Shown in pieces: positions 49,259 through 59,938 of a DNA stretch of 64,000 nucleotides. Positions within the stretch are counted from its first letter, which is position 1; each line of letters starts with the position of its first letter. The stretch is from Candidatus Pantoea soli (lineage in GTDB: Bacteria; Pseudomonadota; Gammaproteobacteria; Enterobacterales; Enterobacteriaceae), in contig NZ_CP032702.1 in assembly GCF_007833795.1 (NCBI RefSeq), forward strand, positions 3,410,001 to 3,474,000. The letters run 5' to 3'. The translations under genes and the position numbers were made by a program. Below the pieces are notes generated by a model. That model was given only the letters and a program-made list of their open reading frames with translations. It was not told the origin of the DNA and searched no databases.

Positions 49259-50947
49259 ATGGACAAAATCAACACGCTTCTCGACGAGATATACGACGGC
49301 AATTTCCCTGTTATCGCCCGGGAGCGCCTGCTTTCACACATTCGCGCCGCCCGCGACAGGGTCAAACTGCCGCGTAAAGCGCACTGGGATGAAAAAGATG
49401 TGGTGCTGATCAGCTACGCCGATCAGTTTCGTGAACCCGAGCAGCCCACGCTGGCCAGCTTCTCCCGCTTCTATCAGCAACATCTGCAGTCCACCTTCAA
49501 TCTGGTGCACCTGCTGCCGTTTTTCCCCTACTCCTCGGATGACGGTTTCTCCGTCATTGATTACCACCAGGTGAACCCGATCTGCGGTGACTGGCAGCAT
49601 ATTGCCGCGCTGCACAGCGAAACCCGGCTGATGTTTGATTTTGTCTGTAACCACATGTCATCGCACAGCGCCTGGTTTCGTCACTTTCTAGCTCAGGATC
49701 CCGGCTGGGACGATTTTTTTATCAGCATGCCGCCGGCGACCGATCTCAGCGCGGTGACGCGCCCGCGTACCTCGCCGCTGCTGACGCCGTTTGAGATGGC
49801 GGATGGCGAAACGCGGTTTATCTGGACCACGTTCAGCGCCGATCAGATCGATCTCAACTTTGCCAATCCGGAAGTGCTGATCCGCATGGTGGGCGTGCTG
49901 CTGGACTACCTGAACAAAGGCGCAGACTACGTACGGCTGGATGCAGTGGGCTATATGTGGAAAACGCCCGGCACCTCCTGTATTCACCTGCCCAAAACCC
50001 ACCAGCTGGTGAAGCTGTTTCGCGCTATTGCCAACGAAGTCGCACCGGGCACGGTGATCATCACGGAGACCAACGTGCCGCACAAAGACAACATCAGCTA
50101 TTTCGGTAACGGCCACGACGAAGCGCAGATGGTGTATCAGTTCTCCCTGCCACCGCTGGTACTGCACGCCATTCATTCCGGTTCAGCGCGCGCGCTGCGT
50201 CAGTGGGCGGGCTCACTGGACCTCGGCAGCGGCGGCACCACCTTCTTCAATTTCCTGGCCTCACACGACGGCATCGGCCTTAATCCGGCACGGGGGATTT
50301 TATCGGAAGTGGAAATCGTGGCGCTGGTGCGCGAGCTGGCGCTGGAAGGGGCGCTGGTGTCATATAAAAACAACCCGGACGGCAGCACCAGCCCGTACGA
50401 AATCAACGTCACCTATCTGGACGCCCTCAACCATCAGAAGGATGACGATGACACCCGCCTGCGTCGCTTCCTGCTGGCACACGGCATCCTGCTGGCGTTC
50501 CCTGGCGTGCCCGCCATCTATATTCAAAGCATTCTGGGCTCGCGCAACGACAACGAAGGCGTGCGCGCGGCCGGACACAACCGCGCCATCAACCGGGAAA
50601 AATACAGCCTGCGCGAAATGGAGCGCTGGATTGGTGGTGAAAATCCGCTGCGTCAGCAGGTGTTTGAGCGCTTAAGCGCGCTGATCCAGCTGCGCACGCG
50701 TCAGCCCGCGTTTCATCCGGATAACCCGATGACGCTGCTGGAGAGCGAGAACGCCCTGCTGATGCTGCGTCGCCATCAGGCGGGCAAAGAGGATGGCCTG
50801 CTGTGCGTGTTTAATCTCAGCAGCCGGGATGTCACCACCCGGCTGCCGCAGGCGCGCCACTATCAGGATATTATCAGCGGGCAAAAAGTGGATGGCGGCC
50901 AGCCGCTGACGCTCGCCGCCTGGCAGTTTATGTGGCTGCGCGGATAA
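49259..50947 (+). CDS. GH13_18 phosphorylase, probably glucosylglycerate phosphorylase (YcjM-like)
   Basis: The 562-residue protein is a GH13 subfamily 18 phosphorylase: [29 protein letters not shown], the nucleophile Asp in [12 protein letters not shown] and the acid/base Glu in [12 protein letters not shown] are all present. The closest relative I can recall is E. coli YcjM (559 residues, glucosylglycerate phosphorylase) rather than sucrose phosphorylase; long stretches such as [16 protein letters not shown] match. It would release glucose-1-phosphate and glycerate. It is alone, without transporter or kinase genes, between tex and bioH, and its last 20 bases overlap the bioH end on the other strand. 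No clear ribosome site precedes the ATG. Sucrose specificity cannot be excluded. Confidence 0.85.
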   Translation: MDKINTLLDEIYDGNFPVIARERLLSHIRAARDRVKLPRKAHWDEKDVVLISYADQFREPEQPTLASFSRFYQQHLQSTFNLVHLLPFFPYSSDDGFSVIDYHQVNPICGDWQHIAALHSETRLMFDFVCNHMSSHSAWFRHFLAQDPGWDDFFISMPPATDLSAVTRPRTSPLLTPFEMADGETRFIWTTFSADQIDLNFANPEVLIRMVGVLLDYLNKGADYVRLDAVGYMWKTPGTSCIHLPKTHQLVKLFRAIANEVAPGTVIITETNVPHKDNISYFGNGHDEAQMVYQFSLPPLVLHAIHSGSARALRQWAGSLDLGSGGTTFFNFLASHDGIGLNPARGILSEVEIVALVRELALEGALVSYKNNPDGSTSPYEINVTYLDALNHQKDDDDTRLRRFLLAHGILLAFPGVPAIYIQSILGSRNDNEGVRAAGHNRAINREKYSLREMERWIGGENPLRQQVFERLSALIQLRTRQPAFHPDNPMTLLESENALLMLRRHQAGKEDGLLCVFNLSSRDVTTRLPQARHYQDIISGQKVDGGQPLTLAAWQFMWLRG

Positions 50948-51701
50948 ATGTCATCACCTGCTCGCAGAAGGCCTCAGGATGCGAAATAAACGGCGCGTGC
51001 GCCGCTTTCTCCATCACCACTGAAGGGGAATGCGGCCAGCGCGCATCCAGCATGGCGGCAATGCTGCGCGGAACCAATCCGTCAAGATAGCCATACAGGC
51101 GCAGGAAAGGCACTGTCAGGTGATCCAGCGCCGGGCGTAAATCCGCATGGCGCAGAATATCCAGCCCGCTTTCCAGTACCGCCACCGGCGGCATCGGCTG
51201 CGACAGCACAATGTCTTTCAGCTGGCGCGCATCCTGCCGGGCGCGTTCGGTTCCCATGGTCTGCAACGCCAGAAAACGCTCTACGGTGCGCTGAAAATCG
51301 GTGCTCAGCTGCTGCTGAAAGCCCGCCAGCGTCTCCGGACGAATGCCCGGCCACTCTTCGCTGGCCGTAAAACAGGGGGATGACGCCACGCTGATCAGCG
51401 CCGTGACGCGCTGCGGTGCAGTCAGCGCCAGCTGACTGGCCACCAGGCCGCCGAGCGACCAGCCCAGCAGCACTGCGCGTTCAGGCAGCTGTGGCAGCAG
51501 CTGCTGCGCCATATCGGCTAATGTCATTGGCCCACAGGCCTGGCTGCGGCCATAGCCCGGCAAATCCACCAGATGCAGGCGAAAATGCGGGCTGAGTCGC
51601 GGAACAATGTCCTGCCACACTTCGGCATTCAGTCCCCAGCCGTGCAGCAGCACAAGATCGCAATCGCCCTCGCCTGTGGTGCGCCAGTAAAGCGAACTCA
51701 T
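50928..51701 (-). CDS. bioH: BioH, pimeloyl-ACP methyl ester carboxylesterase
   Basis: The 257-residue alpha/beta-hydrolase has Ser82 in GWSLGG, an Asp in YGYLDGLVP and the late His in [10 protein letters not shown], the BioH triad. It removes the methyl group from pimeloyl-ACP methyl ester to finish pimelate synthesis for biotin. GGAG precedes the ATG. It is divergent from gntX and overlaps the GH13 gene end to end by 20 bases. Confidence 0.96.
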   Translation of the reverse strand: MSSLYWRTTGEGDCDLVLLHGWGLNAEVWQDIVPRLSPHFRLHLVDLPGYGRSQACGPMTLADMAQQLLPQLPERAVLLGWSLGGLVASQLALTAPQRVTALISVASSPCFTASEEWPGIRPETLAGFQQQLSTDFQRTVERFLALQTMGTERARQDARQLKDIVLSQPMPPVAVLESGLDILRHADLRPALDHLTVPFLRLYGYLDGLVPRSIAAMLDARWPHSPSVVMEKAAHAPFISHPEAFCEQVMTFIRAAT

Positions 51702-51736
51702 CGGTTACACTCCGGAAAAAGGAAAAGGAGGTCGCT

Positions 51737-52414
51737 ATGCTAGCAATCCCGGCACTGTGTTGGCTATGCCGCCTGCCGCTGCATCTGGCACATCATGGCC
51801 TGTGCAGCAGCTGCCTGCGTCAGCTGCCGGCGTTACCGTCGCTCTGTCCCTGCTGCGGTTTACCTGGCAGCAGTGCGCATCTGTGCGGCCGCTGTCTGCG
51901 TCGCCCGCCGCCGTGGCAGGGGCTGATTTGCGTCAGCGATTACGTTCCGCCGCTCAGTCACTGGGTGCAGCAGCTGAAATTCTCACGGGTAATCGCACTC
52001 AGGGTGATGCTGGCGCGGCTGCTTTTGTTAAAATTATTAACAAAGCGCCGCTGCGCGCAGCTGCCGCGTATCGATCTGGTGCTCAGCGTGCCGCTGCATC
52101 GCCGGCGTGCCTGGCAGCGCGGTTTCAATCAGGCGGCCCTGCTGGCAAAACCGCTGGCACACTGGCTGGGCTGCGAGTACCGCGAGGGTATAAAGCGGAT
52201 ACGCCACGTTGCCGCCCAGCACCGGCTCAGCGCCCGGGCGCGGAAAAACAACCTGCGCGGCGCCTTTCGCCTTGAAATGCCGGTCAGCGGACGGCATATC
52301 CTGCTGATAGATGATGTGGTCACCACCGGCAATACGGTGGCGGAAATCAGCCGTATGCTGCTGGCGCAGGGCGCGGCCAGCGTACACATAGGTTGCCTGT
52401 GCCGTACCTTGTAG
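51737..52414 (+). CDS. gntX: GntX, ComF-type phosphoribosyltransferase-like protein
   Basis: The 225-residue protein has a Cys-rich N-terminal zinc-finger-like region (CWLC; CSSC; CPCC; CGRC) and a C-terminal phosphoribosyltransferase fold with the PRPP loop LLIDDVVTTGNTVAEI. ComF relatives take part in DNA uptake in competent bacteria; GntX is needed for growth on DNA as a nutrient in E. coli, which fits the hof operon in this window. AAGGAGG precedes the ATG; 35 bases separate it from bioH. Confidence 0.93.
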   Translation: MLAIPALCWLCRLPLHLAHHGLCSSCLRQLPALPSLCPCCGLPGSSAHLCGRCLRRPPPWQGLICVSDYVPPLSHWVQQLKFSRVIALRVMLARLLLLKLLTKRRCAQLPRIDLVLSVPLHRRRAWQRGFNQAALLAKPLAHWLGCEYREGIKRIRHVAAQHRLSARARKNNLRGAFRLEMPVSGRHILLIDDVVTTGNTVAEISRMLLAQGAASVHIGCLCRTL

Positions 52415-52472
52415 AGGGTCGGCGTTGGGCGTATTATAACCAGGTATTTTAGTCAACTATTGAGCAATCGCC

Positions 52473-53048
52473 ATGATCCGTATTACTGATGCTGCGCAAG
52501 AGCACTTCGCAAAACTGCTGTCAAAACAGGAAGATGGCACCCAGATTCGCGTATTTGTTATTAATCCAGGTACGCCCACCGCCGAATGCGGCGTCTCTTA
52601 CTGCCCGCCTGATGCGGTCGAGGCCACGGACACAGAACTCAAGTTTGAGAAGCTGTCAGCGTACGTGGATGAGCTGAGCGCGCCGTATCTGGAAGATGCA
52701 GAAATCGACTTCGTGACCGATAACCTGGGTTCCCAGCTGACGCTTAAAGCGCCGAACGCCAAAATGCGCAAAGTGTCAGACGATGCGCCGATGGCAGAAC
52801 GGGTGGAATACCTGCTGCAGTCGCAGATCAACCCGCAGCTGGCCAGCCACGGCGGCCGCGTATCGCTGATGGAAATCACTGACGACGGCTACGCCATTCT
52901 GCAGTTTGGCGGCGGCTGTAACGGCTGTTCGATGATTGATGTCACGCTGAAAGACGGCATTGAGAAAGAGCTGCTGGCCGCTTTCCCGGAACTGAAAGGC
53001 GTGCGCGACCTGACCGAGCACCAGCGCGGCGAACACTCCTACTACTGA
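52473..53048 (+). CDS. nfuA: NfuA, Fe-S cluster carrier protein
   Basis: The 191-residue protein has an N-terminal degenerate A-type carrier domain and a C-terminal Nfu domain with the cluster-binding CNGC (GGGCNGCSM, about residues 149-152). It delivers 4Fe-4S clusters, for example to lipoyl synthase, and protects under stress. It follows gntX by 58 bases. In E. coli gntT is next; here malQ lies convergent. Confidence 0.97.
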   Translation: MIRITDAAQEHFAKLLSKQEDGTQIRVFVINPGTPTAECGVSYCPPDAVEATDTELKFEKLSAYVDELSAPYLEDAEIDFVTDNLGSQLTLKAPNAKMRKVSDDAPMAERVEYLLQSQINPQLASHGGRVSLMEITDDGYAILQFGGGCNGCSMIDVTLKDGIEKELLAAFPELKGVRDLTEHQRGEHSYY

Positions 53049-53057
53049 CAGCGGTGT

Positions 53058-53079
53058 GCGGCAGCCTTCCGGCTGCCGC
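53058..53079. terminator. Hairpin between convergent nfuA and malQ
   Basis: A 9-bp perfect stem GCGGCAGCC/GGCTGCCGC (53058-53066 with 53071-53079) with a TTCC loop stands between the two stop codons. T-runs are absent or minimal, so it may act as a weak bidirectional terminator. Confidence 0.5.
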
Positions 53080-53084
53080 CTGCT

Positions 53085-55136
53085 TCAGCGCCCCTGACGC
53101 CCTTCGTTCACCACCTTCAGCAGTGCCTGCACTTTCTTATAGGTAAACATCTTCTCCAGCGGAACGCGGATTTTGCGTCGCCAGTTAGGATACTCATCCA
53201 CCGTGCCCGGCACGTTTACCGGCTTTTCCATCCCCAGCCAGTCTTCCGGCTGCAGCCCCAGCAGTGCGCTGCCGGTGCTGGCCAGAAAGTGGTGAATGGC
53301 CTGACTGATGGCGGGCGTCATTGCCTGATCGGCGCTGACTGCACGCAGTGAGCGGCCGGAACCGGCCTGTTTCATCGCCTCGAGCAGCGCTGCCCTTTCG
53401 CGCGCGCGCTGTTTACGCGCCGCATTCAGCATGCTGCGTTTATCAAACTGCCCCAGCTGCTGGCGCAGCGCCAGATCGTCCTCATTCCAGAACGCGGTCA
53501 TCGTGGGCAAATCATGGGTACTGGCGCTGGCGATCGACTGGTGCGGATAGGCTTCCGGCAGACGATAGCGATTATCCTGCTGCTCAAAGAACAGCACTTT
53601 CCATGAAAAGATGCCGTGATCGCGCAGCAGGCCGACAATCTCCTGCGGCACCGTTCCCAGATCTTCGCCAATCACCATGCAGCGCTGACGCTGACTCTCC
53701 AGCGCGAGAATGGCCAGCAGATCGTGCACCGGATAAGAGACGTACGCCCCTTTGTCCGCGCCTTCGCCGTAAGGGATCCACCACAGACGCAGCAGTGACA
53801 TCACATGGTCAATGCGCAGCGCACCGCAGTCCCGCATGTTGGCGCGCAGCAAATCGATAAACGGCTGGTAGCCACGCTCGCGCATAACGTGCGGGTCAAG
53901 CGGCGGCAGCCCCCAGTTCTGGCCAAGCGGGCCAAGCGGGTCCGGCGGCGCACCTACCGACGCCTTTAGCTTATACAGCTGTGGGTCCTGCCAGGTTTCC
54001 GCGCTGTGCTGCGCCACGCCTACCGCCAGATCGCGATACAGCCCGACCGCCATCCCCAGCTGCTGGCTGCGCTGCCAGCAGGCGGAAAACTGCTGCTGCG
54101 CCAGCCACTGCAGCCAGCTCCAGAACTGAATCTCCGCTTCGTGCTGCGCGCACCACTGCTGTACCTCAGGCTGATGGGCATTGCGCCAGCCTTCCGGCCA
54201 CTTTTCCCAGCCCCACTCATCGCTACGCTGCTGGCTGCGCTCAGCGAGAATGGCATCGAAAGCGGCCTGGTAACGCAGGTGTTCACCGCCCTCTGCCAGA
54301 AACTGCTGAAACGCCGGCGTCTTCTCTGCCGCAGGCTGGAACGCCTGCCAGGCGAAACGCAGCGCGGTCAGTTTCAATTCGGCCACCGCAGGGTAATCTA
54401 CCCAGTCACTGGCACGCGCCTGCTTCAGCGCCCGGCGTACCGGCGCGCTTTGCCACCAGCTCTGGCCGGCTTCACTCTGCTGAAAGGCCGCCACCTGGCT
54501 GACATCGATATACAGCACGTTGAGCCAGCGACGTGAGGATGGACTGTACGGACTGGTATGCCACGGCTGCGCCGGATAAAGGGCATGCAGCGGGTTCAGG
54601 CCGACAAAATCCCCCCCCTGAGCGGCCACATGCTCCACCATTTGCAGCAGATCGCCGAAATCGCCTATACCCCAGTTGTGCTGCGAACGCAGGGTATAAA
54701 GCTGCACCAGCGCGCCCCAGCGCTTCTCCTTCTCCAGCTGCGGCGGCAGATAGCAGCGGGCCGGTGCCACAATGACGCGCGTCTGCCAGCGCTGCTGCCC
54801 TTTATGCAGTGCCAGCTGATGATAGCCCTCTGCCAGGCCAGCCGGCAGCGCGATGGGTTCACCGCATTTCACGCTGCCGCTGAAGGACTCGCCCTGCTCC
54901 GTCTCCAGCGTCCAGCGATAGCTGCCACTGCCCTGCGGCACCAGCGGCGGCGCGTCTTCGCCGCGCAGCACCTGCACCGGCGGCAGCGGCGGTGCTTTGC
55001 CTGCCGGAGTGTCCATGATCGCCAGCAGTGCGCGCTTGGTCTCATCACTGATGGATTCGGATACGCCCTTGTTGCTGAGGAAGCTGAGCGCGATGCCCGC
55101 CTCCTGTGCTGCCTGATCCAGTTTATTTACGGCCAT
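53085..55136 (-). CDS. malQ: MalQ, 4-alpha-glucanotransferase (amylomaltase)
   Basis: The 683-residue GH77 enzyme has QLYTLRSQHNWGIGDFGDL, LRIDHVMSLLRLWWIP (nucleophile Asp), VIGEDLGTVP (acid/base region) and STHDLPT. It moves glucan chains between maltodextrins and releases glucose. I chose the ATG at 55136 with GGGAG upstream; an in-frame start at 55154 would add six residues. It follows malP by 26 bases, so malP-malQ form one unit as in E. coli. Confidence 0.97.
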   Translation of the reverse strand: MAVNKLDQAAQEAGIALSFLSNKGVSESISDETKRALLAIMDTPAGKAPPLPPVQVLRGEDAPPLVPQGSGSYRWTLETEQGESFSGSVKCGEPIALPAGLAEGYHQLALHKGQQRWQTRVIVAPARCYLPPQLEKEKRWGALVQLYTLRSQHNWGIGDFGDLLQMVEHVAAQGGDFVGLNPLHALYPAQPWHTSPYSPSSRRWLNVLYIDVSQVAAFQQSEAGQSWWQSAPVRRALKQARASDWVDYPAVAELKLTALRFAWQAFQPAAEKTPAFQQFLAEGGEHLRYQAAFDAILAERSQQRSDEWGWEKWPEGWRNAHQPEVQQWCAQHEAEIQFWSWLQWLAQQQFSACWQRSQQLGMAVGLYRDLAVGVAQHSAETWQDPQLYKLKASVGAPPDPLGPLGQNWGLPPLDPHVMRERGYQPFIDLLRANMRDCGALRIDHVMSLLRLWWIPYGEGADKGAYVSYPVHDLLAILALESQRQRCMVIGEDLGTVPQEIVGLLRDHGIFSWKVLFFEQQDNRYRLPEAYPHQSIASASTHDLPTMTAFWNEDDLALRQQLGQFDKRSMLNAARKQRARERAALLEAMKQAGSGRSLRAVSADQAMTPAISQAIHHFLASTGSALLGLQPEDWLGMEKPVNVPGTVDEYPNWRRKIRVPLEKMFTYKKVQALLKVVNEGRQGR

Positions 55137-55162
55137 GAAATCTCCCTTCGTCATGCAAACAA

Positions 55163-57568
55163 TTAGCGTGCGGCCTGCCAGATACGCTGCTGATAATCAC
55201 GCACCGCGCGGTCGGCGCTGAAGCGCCCGGTGTGCGCCGTATTCAGAATCGCGGCTTTGGTCCAGGCTTCCTGATCGCGCCACAGCGCTTCCACGCGCTG
55301 CTGTGCGGCAAGGTAAGCCTCAAAATCTGCCAGCACCAGCCAGGGATCGCCCTGTTTGGTCAGGCTGTCGAGCAGGGGTTCAAACGCGTGTTTATCGCCG
55401 CCGCTGAAAACGCCCTTTTCCAGCTCTTTCAGCAGGCTATCCAGATAGCGGTTGTGTTTACGCAACTTCTTCGGACTGTAACCGCCCGCCTTCAGCGCTT
55501 TGACTTCATCCACGCAGTGACCAAAGATAAAAATATTTTTCTCACCGACGGCTTCGGCAATTTCCACGTTAGCCCCATCCCGCGTGCCGATGGTAAGGGC
55601 GCCGTTCAGCGCCAGTTTCATATTGCCGGTGCCGGACGCCTCATACCCGGCAGTGGAGATTTGCTCGGAGAGATCGGCCGCCGGGATCAGCAGTTCAGCG
55701 GCGGTGATGCGATAGTCCGGGATAAAGACCACCTTCAGGCGATCGCCCACGCGCGGATCGTTGTTGATCACCTCCGCCACTTTATTGATGGCATAGATAA
55801 TGTTTTTTGCCAGGTAATAGCCCGGCGCCGCTTTTGCGCCAAACAGAAAAACGCGCGGCACACTGTCAGGGTTGTCAGGATTATCCCGCAGCTGGCGATA
55901 GCAGTGCAGGATGTGCAGCAGGCTGAGGTGCTGGCGTTTGTACTCATGCAGCCGCTTGATCTGCACATCGAACAACGCTTCCGGATTGATCGCTATGCCG
56001 GTAACGCTTTTGACGTAAAGCGTCAGGCGCAGCTTGTTTTGCTGCTTGATAGTGCGAAACTGCTGCCGGAACGCCTTTTTACCGGCCCAGGGCGCAAGCC
56101 ACGCCAGCACATCCAGATCGTTCGTCCACTCGGCCTGCAGCGTTTCGTCAAGCAGCGCCGCCAGGCGCGGGTTGCACTGCCGAAGCCAGCGGCGCGGCGT
56201 GATACCGTTGGTGACGTTGTGGAATTTTTCCGGCCACAACCGGTAGTACGCCGGAAACAGATCGTTTATCACCAGCGCCGAATGCAGCGCAGCCACGCCG
56301 TTAACCGCAAAGCAGCTCACGACGCAGAGGTTTGCCATGCGCACCTCGCCCGCCGCGACCACCGCCAGCTTGTGCCACAGGGCGCTGTCGTCCGGCCACT
56401 GTTTTTTCACCTGCTTTTTCAGGCGGCGATTAATCTCTTTGATAATCTGCATGTGACGCGGCAGTAAGTCGCGCACCAGCCGCGCCTCCCAGCGCTCCAG
56501 CGCCTCCGGCATCAGCGTGTGATTGGTATAGGCAAAGGTCCGGTGGGTAATGTGCCAGGCCTCCTCCCACGTCAGCTGATGTTCATCCAGCAGCAGACGC
56601 AGCATCTCCGGGATGGCGATGGCCGGATGCGTGTCATTAAGCTGAATGACTTCATAATCCGGCAGCGTATGCAGCGGACGTCCGGCCTGCAGATGCCGGC
56701 GCAGAATATCGCCCACCGCGCAGGCACACTGAAAATATTGCTGGGTCAGCCGCAGGCGCTTGCCTGCCGGATGGTTATCGTTGGGATAGAGCACCTTTGT
56801 CAGCTTATCCGCCTCAATGCCCGCCTGCTCCGCCTGCAGGAACTGACCGTCGTTAAACAGCGTCAGATCAAAGGGCTGCGCGCTGACCGCTTTCCACAGG
56901 CGCAGCGGCAGCGTTATGCCGTTGCGATAGCCCACCACGGGCAGGTCCCAGGCTTCGCCGGTGAGCTGATGACGCGCTTTCCAGTAAACCCGCCCGCTAT
57001 CATCCTGTTTCACTTTGCCGCCGATGCCCACCTGCACATCCAGCGCCGCGTTATGCCGGAACCAGGGATAGCGATCGCGCCCCCAGTTGTCGGCAGCCTC
57101 GTGCTGCTGCCCGTCGGCAAACGTCTGCCGGAACAGGCCATATTGATAATTCAGCCCGTGCCCCATCCCCGCCTGGCCGACTGTCGCCATCGCGTCGAGG
57201 TAGCACGCCGCCAGGCGTCCTAATCCGCCATTGCCCAGCGCCGGGTCCGTCTCCTCTTCCAGCAGCTCACTGAGAGCGATCTGATACTCCGCCAGCGCGG
57301 CGTTTACCTCGTCATACCAGCCAAGGTTAAGCAATGTGTTGCCGGTAAGGCGGCCGGTGAGAAACTCCATCGAGAGGTAATTTACATGGCGCTGACCGCT
57401 TTTGACCGGCGCAGGCGGCTGGGTGGCCAGCATTTCCGCCAGTACGCTGCTCAGCGCCTGCCACCACTGATGTGGCGTCATCTGCCGGGCAGAAGTGTAA
57501 CCCAGCTGCTGCCACTGGCGAATCAGCGCAGCGTCGAAACGTGTTTTACTGAATTTTTGCGGCGACAT
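55163..57568 (-). CDS. malP: MalP, maltodextrin phosphorylase
   Basis: The 801-residue GT35 phosphorylase has the PLP-binding region [29 protein letters not shown] (Lys near residue 645) and [16 protein letters not shown] near residue 115. It phosphorolyses maltodextrins to glucose-1-phosphate. AAGGA precedes the ATG. In E. coli malT is divergent from malP and MalT boxes (GGGGAKGAGG) lie between; here glpR is directly upstream on the same strand and I see no such box in the 230-base gap. A glycogen phosphorylase is an alternative name, but pairing with malQ favours MalP. Confidence 0.95.
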   Translation of the reverse strand: MSPQKFSKTRFDAALIRQWQQLGYTSARQMTPHQWWQALSSVLAEMLATQPPAPVKSGQRHVNYLSMEFLTGRLTGNTLLNLGWYDEVNAALAEYQIALSELLEEETDPALGNGGLGRLAACYLDAMATVGQAGMGHGLNYQYGLFRQTFADGQQHEAADNWGRDRYPWFRHNAALDVQVGIGGKVKQDDSGRVYWKARHQLTGEAWDLPVVGYRNGITLPLRLWKAVSAQPFDLTLFNDGQFLQAEQAGIEADKLTKVLYPNDNHPAGKRLRLTQQYFQCACAVGDILRRHLQAGRPLHTLPDYEVIQLNDTHPAIAIPEMLRLLLDEHQLTWEEAWHITHRTFAYTNHTLMPEALERWEARLVRDLLPRHMQIIKEINRRLKKQVKKQWPDDSALWHKLAVVAAGEVRMANLCVVSCFAVNGVAALHSALVINDLFPAYYRLWPEKFHNVTNGITPRRWLRQCNPRLAALLDETLQAEWTNDLDVLAWLAPWAGKKAFRQQFRTIKQQNKLRLTLYVKSVTGIAINPEALFDVQIKRLHEYKRQHLSLLHILHCYRQLRDNPDNPDSVPRVFLFGAKAAPGYYLAKNIIYAINKVAEVINNDPRVGDRLKVVFIPDYRITAAELLIPAADLSEQISTAGYEASGTGNMKLALNGALTIGTRDGANVEIAEAVGEKNIFIFGHCVDEVKALKAGGYSPKKLRKHNRYLDSLLKELEKGVFSGGDKHAFEPLLDSLTKQGDPWLVLADFEAYLAAQQRVEALWRDQEAWTKAAILNTAHTGRFSADRAVRDYQQRIWQAAR

Positions 57569-57744
57569 AGCAATCCTTTTGGATCCGTTAACGGTAAGAC
57601 CGGCAAGCGCAAAAAGCTGAATGGATAAGTAAAGCTGCGGGCGTCGAAAAAAGCGACAGGGAAATTGCGCGGCAGGAAAAATAGTGCCGGAGAGAGAACG
57701 GTACGGGTTGGCTGCGGGTGGGGCAACTGCGGCTGGCGGTGTCA

Positions 57745-57771
57745 GCCGGGCCGCACCAGGGTGCGCCCGGC
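57745..57771 (-). other. GC-rich hairpin between glpR and malP
   Basis: GCCGGG...CCCGGC (57745-57750 with 57766-57771) continues after one bulge with CGCAC/GTGCG. The stem follows the glpR stop by 27 bases. No T-run is visible, so read-through from glpR towards malP cannot be excluded. Confidence 0.45.
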
Positions 57772-57798
57772 GAGAGCGGACAGGTTAAAGGCGGGAGA

Positions 57799-58557
57799 TC
57801 AGCACAGTTCGAGGTGCACTTCGTGCTGCTCAATCACCTTCAGCACGCTGGCTGGCGGGGTCTGATCGGTATAGAGATAGTCAATCAGGCTCATATTGCC
57901 GAGGTTCACCATGGCGTTGCGGCCAAATTTGGAGTGATCCACCACCAGCATGACGCAGCGCGAGTTCTCAATGATCGCGCGCTTGGTGCGTACCTCGTGA
58001 TAATCAAACTCCAGCAGCGAGCCGTCCATATCAATGCCGCTGATGCCAAGAATGCCGTAATCGAGGCGGAACTGAGAGATGAAATCCAGCGTTGCTTCTC
58101 CCATGATGCCGCCATCGCGCGTGCGCACTTCCCCACCGGCAATGATGACGCGGAAATCGGGCTTGCCCATCAGCAAAATTGCCACGTTGAGGTTATTGGT
58201 GACAATCCGCAGGTTGTTATGGTTAAGCAACGCATGTGCCACGGCTTCCGGCGTGGTGCCGATATCAATAAACAGCGTGGCGCCGTCGGGGATCTGGCTG
58301 GCCACGCGCGTGGCAATGCGCGCTTTCTCCGCTGACCACATCATTTTGCGATCCTGCCAGGCGGTATTCTCCGAACTGGACGGCAGGGCCGCGCCGCCAT
58401 GATGCCGCTGAATTTTGTTCTGATCGGCGAGATCGTTGAGATCGCGCCGGATGGTCTGCGGGCTGACCTCAAAGTGATCCACCAGCTCTTCCGTGCTGAC
58501 ATATCCCTGACGCCGGACCAGATCGATAATGGCGTCATGACGTTGCGTCTGCTTCAC
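57799..58557 (-). CDS. glpR: GlpR, DeoR-family repressor of glycerol-3-phosphate genes
   Basis: The 252-residue regulator has an N-terminal DeoR-type helix-turn-helix (YVSTEELVDHFEVSPQTIRRDL, residues 19-40) and a C-terminal sugar-phosphate-binding domain (DIGTTPEAVAHAL; GEATLDFISQFRLD). It represses the glp regulon until glycerol-3-phosphate binds. The start is GTG 58557 with GAGGAGAGAT upstream. It is the last gene of glpEGR; tandem GlpR-like sites precede glpD. Confidence 0.97.
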   Translation of the reverse strand: MKQTQRHDAIIDLVRRQGYVSTEELVDHFEVSPQTIRRDLNDLADQNKIQRHHGGAALPSSSENTAWQDRKMMWSAEKARIATRVASQIPDGATLFIDIGTTPEAVAHALLNHNNLRIVTNNLNVAILLMGKPDFRVIIAGGEVRTRDGGIMGEATLDFISQFRLDYGILGISGIDMDGSLLEFDYHEVRTKRAIIENSRCVMLVVDHSKFGRNAMVNLGNMSLIDYLYTDQTPPASVLKVIEQHEVHLELC

Positions 58558-58599
58558 ATCTCTCTCCTCGGCTCACCGCCGTGTTCTTTTTTCTTCCTG

Positions 58600-59430
58600 C
58601 TACCTGCGATGCGCGTTTTTGCGCGTATCAACAAATGCCATCGCCAGGCCGACCAGTAAACCGGTCACGTGCGCGGCATTGGCAATAGACAGACCAAATG
58701 CGCCGTACCAGCCAATCACCAGCCAGACAACGGCAAAGCCAATCAGGCCGCGCTCAAGATAAATGCCGCTGTCGGGGTCGCGCTCACCGCGCAGCCAGCA
58801 GTAGCCCATCAGCGCATAGACCACGCCGGAGAGACCACCAAACAGGACGCCGCTGAACTTCGCCTGCATCCAGCCGCTCAGCAGCGCGGAAATCAGCATG
58901 ATAACAAACAGCTTGCCGCTGCCGAGGCGCTTTTCCACCGCGCCGCCGAGATACCACCACCACATCAGATTAAACAGGATGTGCAGCAGCGAAAAGTGCA
59001 GCAGCGCGTGGCTGAACCAGCGCCACACCTGAAAATATTGCGACGCGTCTGCCGGCCACGCCAGCCAGTCCAGCGCCACCTCATCGCCCACAATCTGCAT
59101 CAGAATGAACACCGCCACGCAGATCACCATTATCGCCAGCGTGAGCGGTCCTGCGCGTTCACGAATGTTCGCCAGCAGATGGCTGCGTTCATAGCGCAGA
59201 TTGCTGTCCGTGCGTCCGCTGGTCCAGCTGGCGGCCTGATAGCGCGGATGGTCAGGATTGCGTACGAACTGCGCGAGTTCGTTTTCGACCATCGCCAGCT
59301 GACTTTCATCCTCCAGCATAATCACATAGTGGCTTTCGCGCTCAATGTGCAGCCTGACACCGCGCGTGGCCATGTAATCCACAAACGCCTGCGCCATACG
59401 CGGATGGCTGAACTGGGTAATGCGCATCAT
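58600..59430 (-). CDS. glpG: GlpG, rhomboid intramembrane serine protease
   Basis: The 276-residue protein has a cytosolic N-terminal domain (residues 1-90) and six membrane helices with the catalytic dyad Ser201 ([12 protein letters not shown]) and His (NAAHVTGL, near 254); the WR and [18 protein letters not shown] segments are typical. It cleaves membrane proteins within the bilayer. GGAGAACATCGC precedes the ATG pair at 59430. It lies 27 bases after glpE and 42 before glpR. Confidence 0.97.
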   Translation of the reverse strand: MMRITQFSHPRMAQAFVDYMATRGVRLHIERESHYVIMLEDESQLAMVENELAQFVRNPDHPRYQAASWTSGRTDSNLRYERSHLLANIRERAGPLTLAIMVICVAVFILMQIVGDEVALDWLAWPADASQYFQVWRWFSHALLHFSLLHILFNLMWWWYLGGAVEKRLGSGKLFVIMLISALLSGWMQAKFSGVLFGGLSGVVYALMGYCWLRGERDPDSGIYLERGLIGFAVVWLVIGWYGAFGLSIANAAHVTGLLVGLAMAFVDTRKNAHRR

Positions 59431-59457
59431 GCGATGTTCTCCTTGCTGAGGGGGCGA

Positions 59458-59784
59458 TCAGAGGCTGCCGGTAGCAACCTGAGTCGGGAATGCCGCACGC
59501 CAGGCGTCAAAGCCGCCATCAATACTGTAGACATCGCTGAATCCCTGCCCCAGCAGGAACTGTGCGGCACCTTTGCTGCTGTTGCCGTGATAGCACATCA
59601 CCAGCACCGGCTGGTCGCGGCGGGCCTGAGCGATAAAGTCGGCGAGATTGTCGTTAGACAAATGCTGCGCGCCGGTCGCATGGCCCAGCGCAAAACTTTG
59701 CGGGTCGCGGATGTCCACCAGCTGCGCCCCTTGTGCCAGATGCGCGTTTGCCTGCTGAACGTTAATACACTCGAAGATTTCCAT
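59458..59784 (-). CDS. glpE: GlpE, thiosulfate sulfurtransferase (rhodanese)
   Basis: The 108-residue single-domain rhodanese has the active-site loop CYHGNSS with Cys64. It moves sulfur from thiosulfate to cyanide or thioredoxin in vitro; the in vivo role is unclear. I chose the ATG at 59784 (MEIFECINV), preceded by GAGAGACACC; the frame is open 65 codons upstream across the glp control region. It is the first gene of glpEGR, divergent from glpD. Confidence 0.96.
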   Translation of the reverse strand: MEIFECINVQQANAHLAQGAQLVDIRDPQSFALGHATGAQHLSNDNLADFIAQARRDQPVLVMCYHGNSSKGAAQFLLGQGFSDVYSIDGGFDAWRAAFPTQVATGSL

Positions 59785-59885
59785 GGTGTCTCTCATTACT
59801 GCGTCACAATTTGCGCTTAGTTTACCCTGATAAACCGTGGCGATAACCTGACAAAGCCTGTGGGTATGTGATTTTTTTCCTGCTG

Positions 59886-59907
59886 AAATGTTAGCTATAT
59901 CACGCAC
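59886..59907 (+). promoter_or_regulatory. Candidate CRP site upstream of glpD
   Basis: The 22-bp site has the core TGTTA-N6-TCACG and shares about 14 of 22 positions with the CRP consensus. It lies about 106-127 bases before the glpD start codon, just upstream of the GlpR sites. E. coli glpD is CRP-activated. Confidence 0.65.
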
Positions 59908-59938
59908 GAATGTTTTTATTGGGTTAAGCGCTGGCGTA

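Noticed and set aside
57569..57798. Search for MalT boxes upstream of malP
   Set aside because: GGGAGATC-like and GGATCC strings occur, but nothing close to GGGGAKGAGG on either strand.
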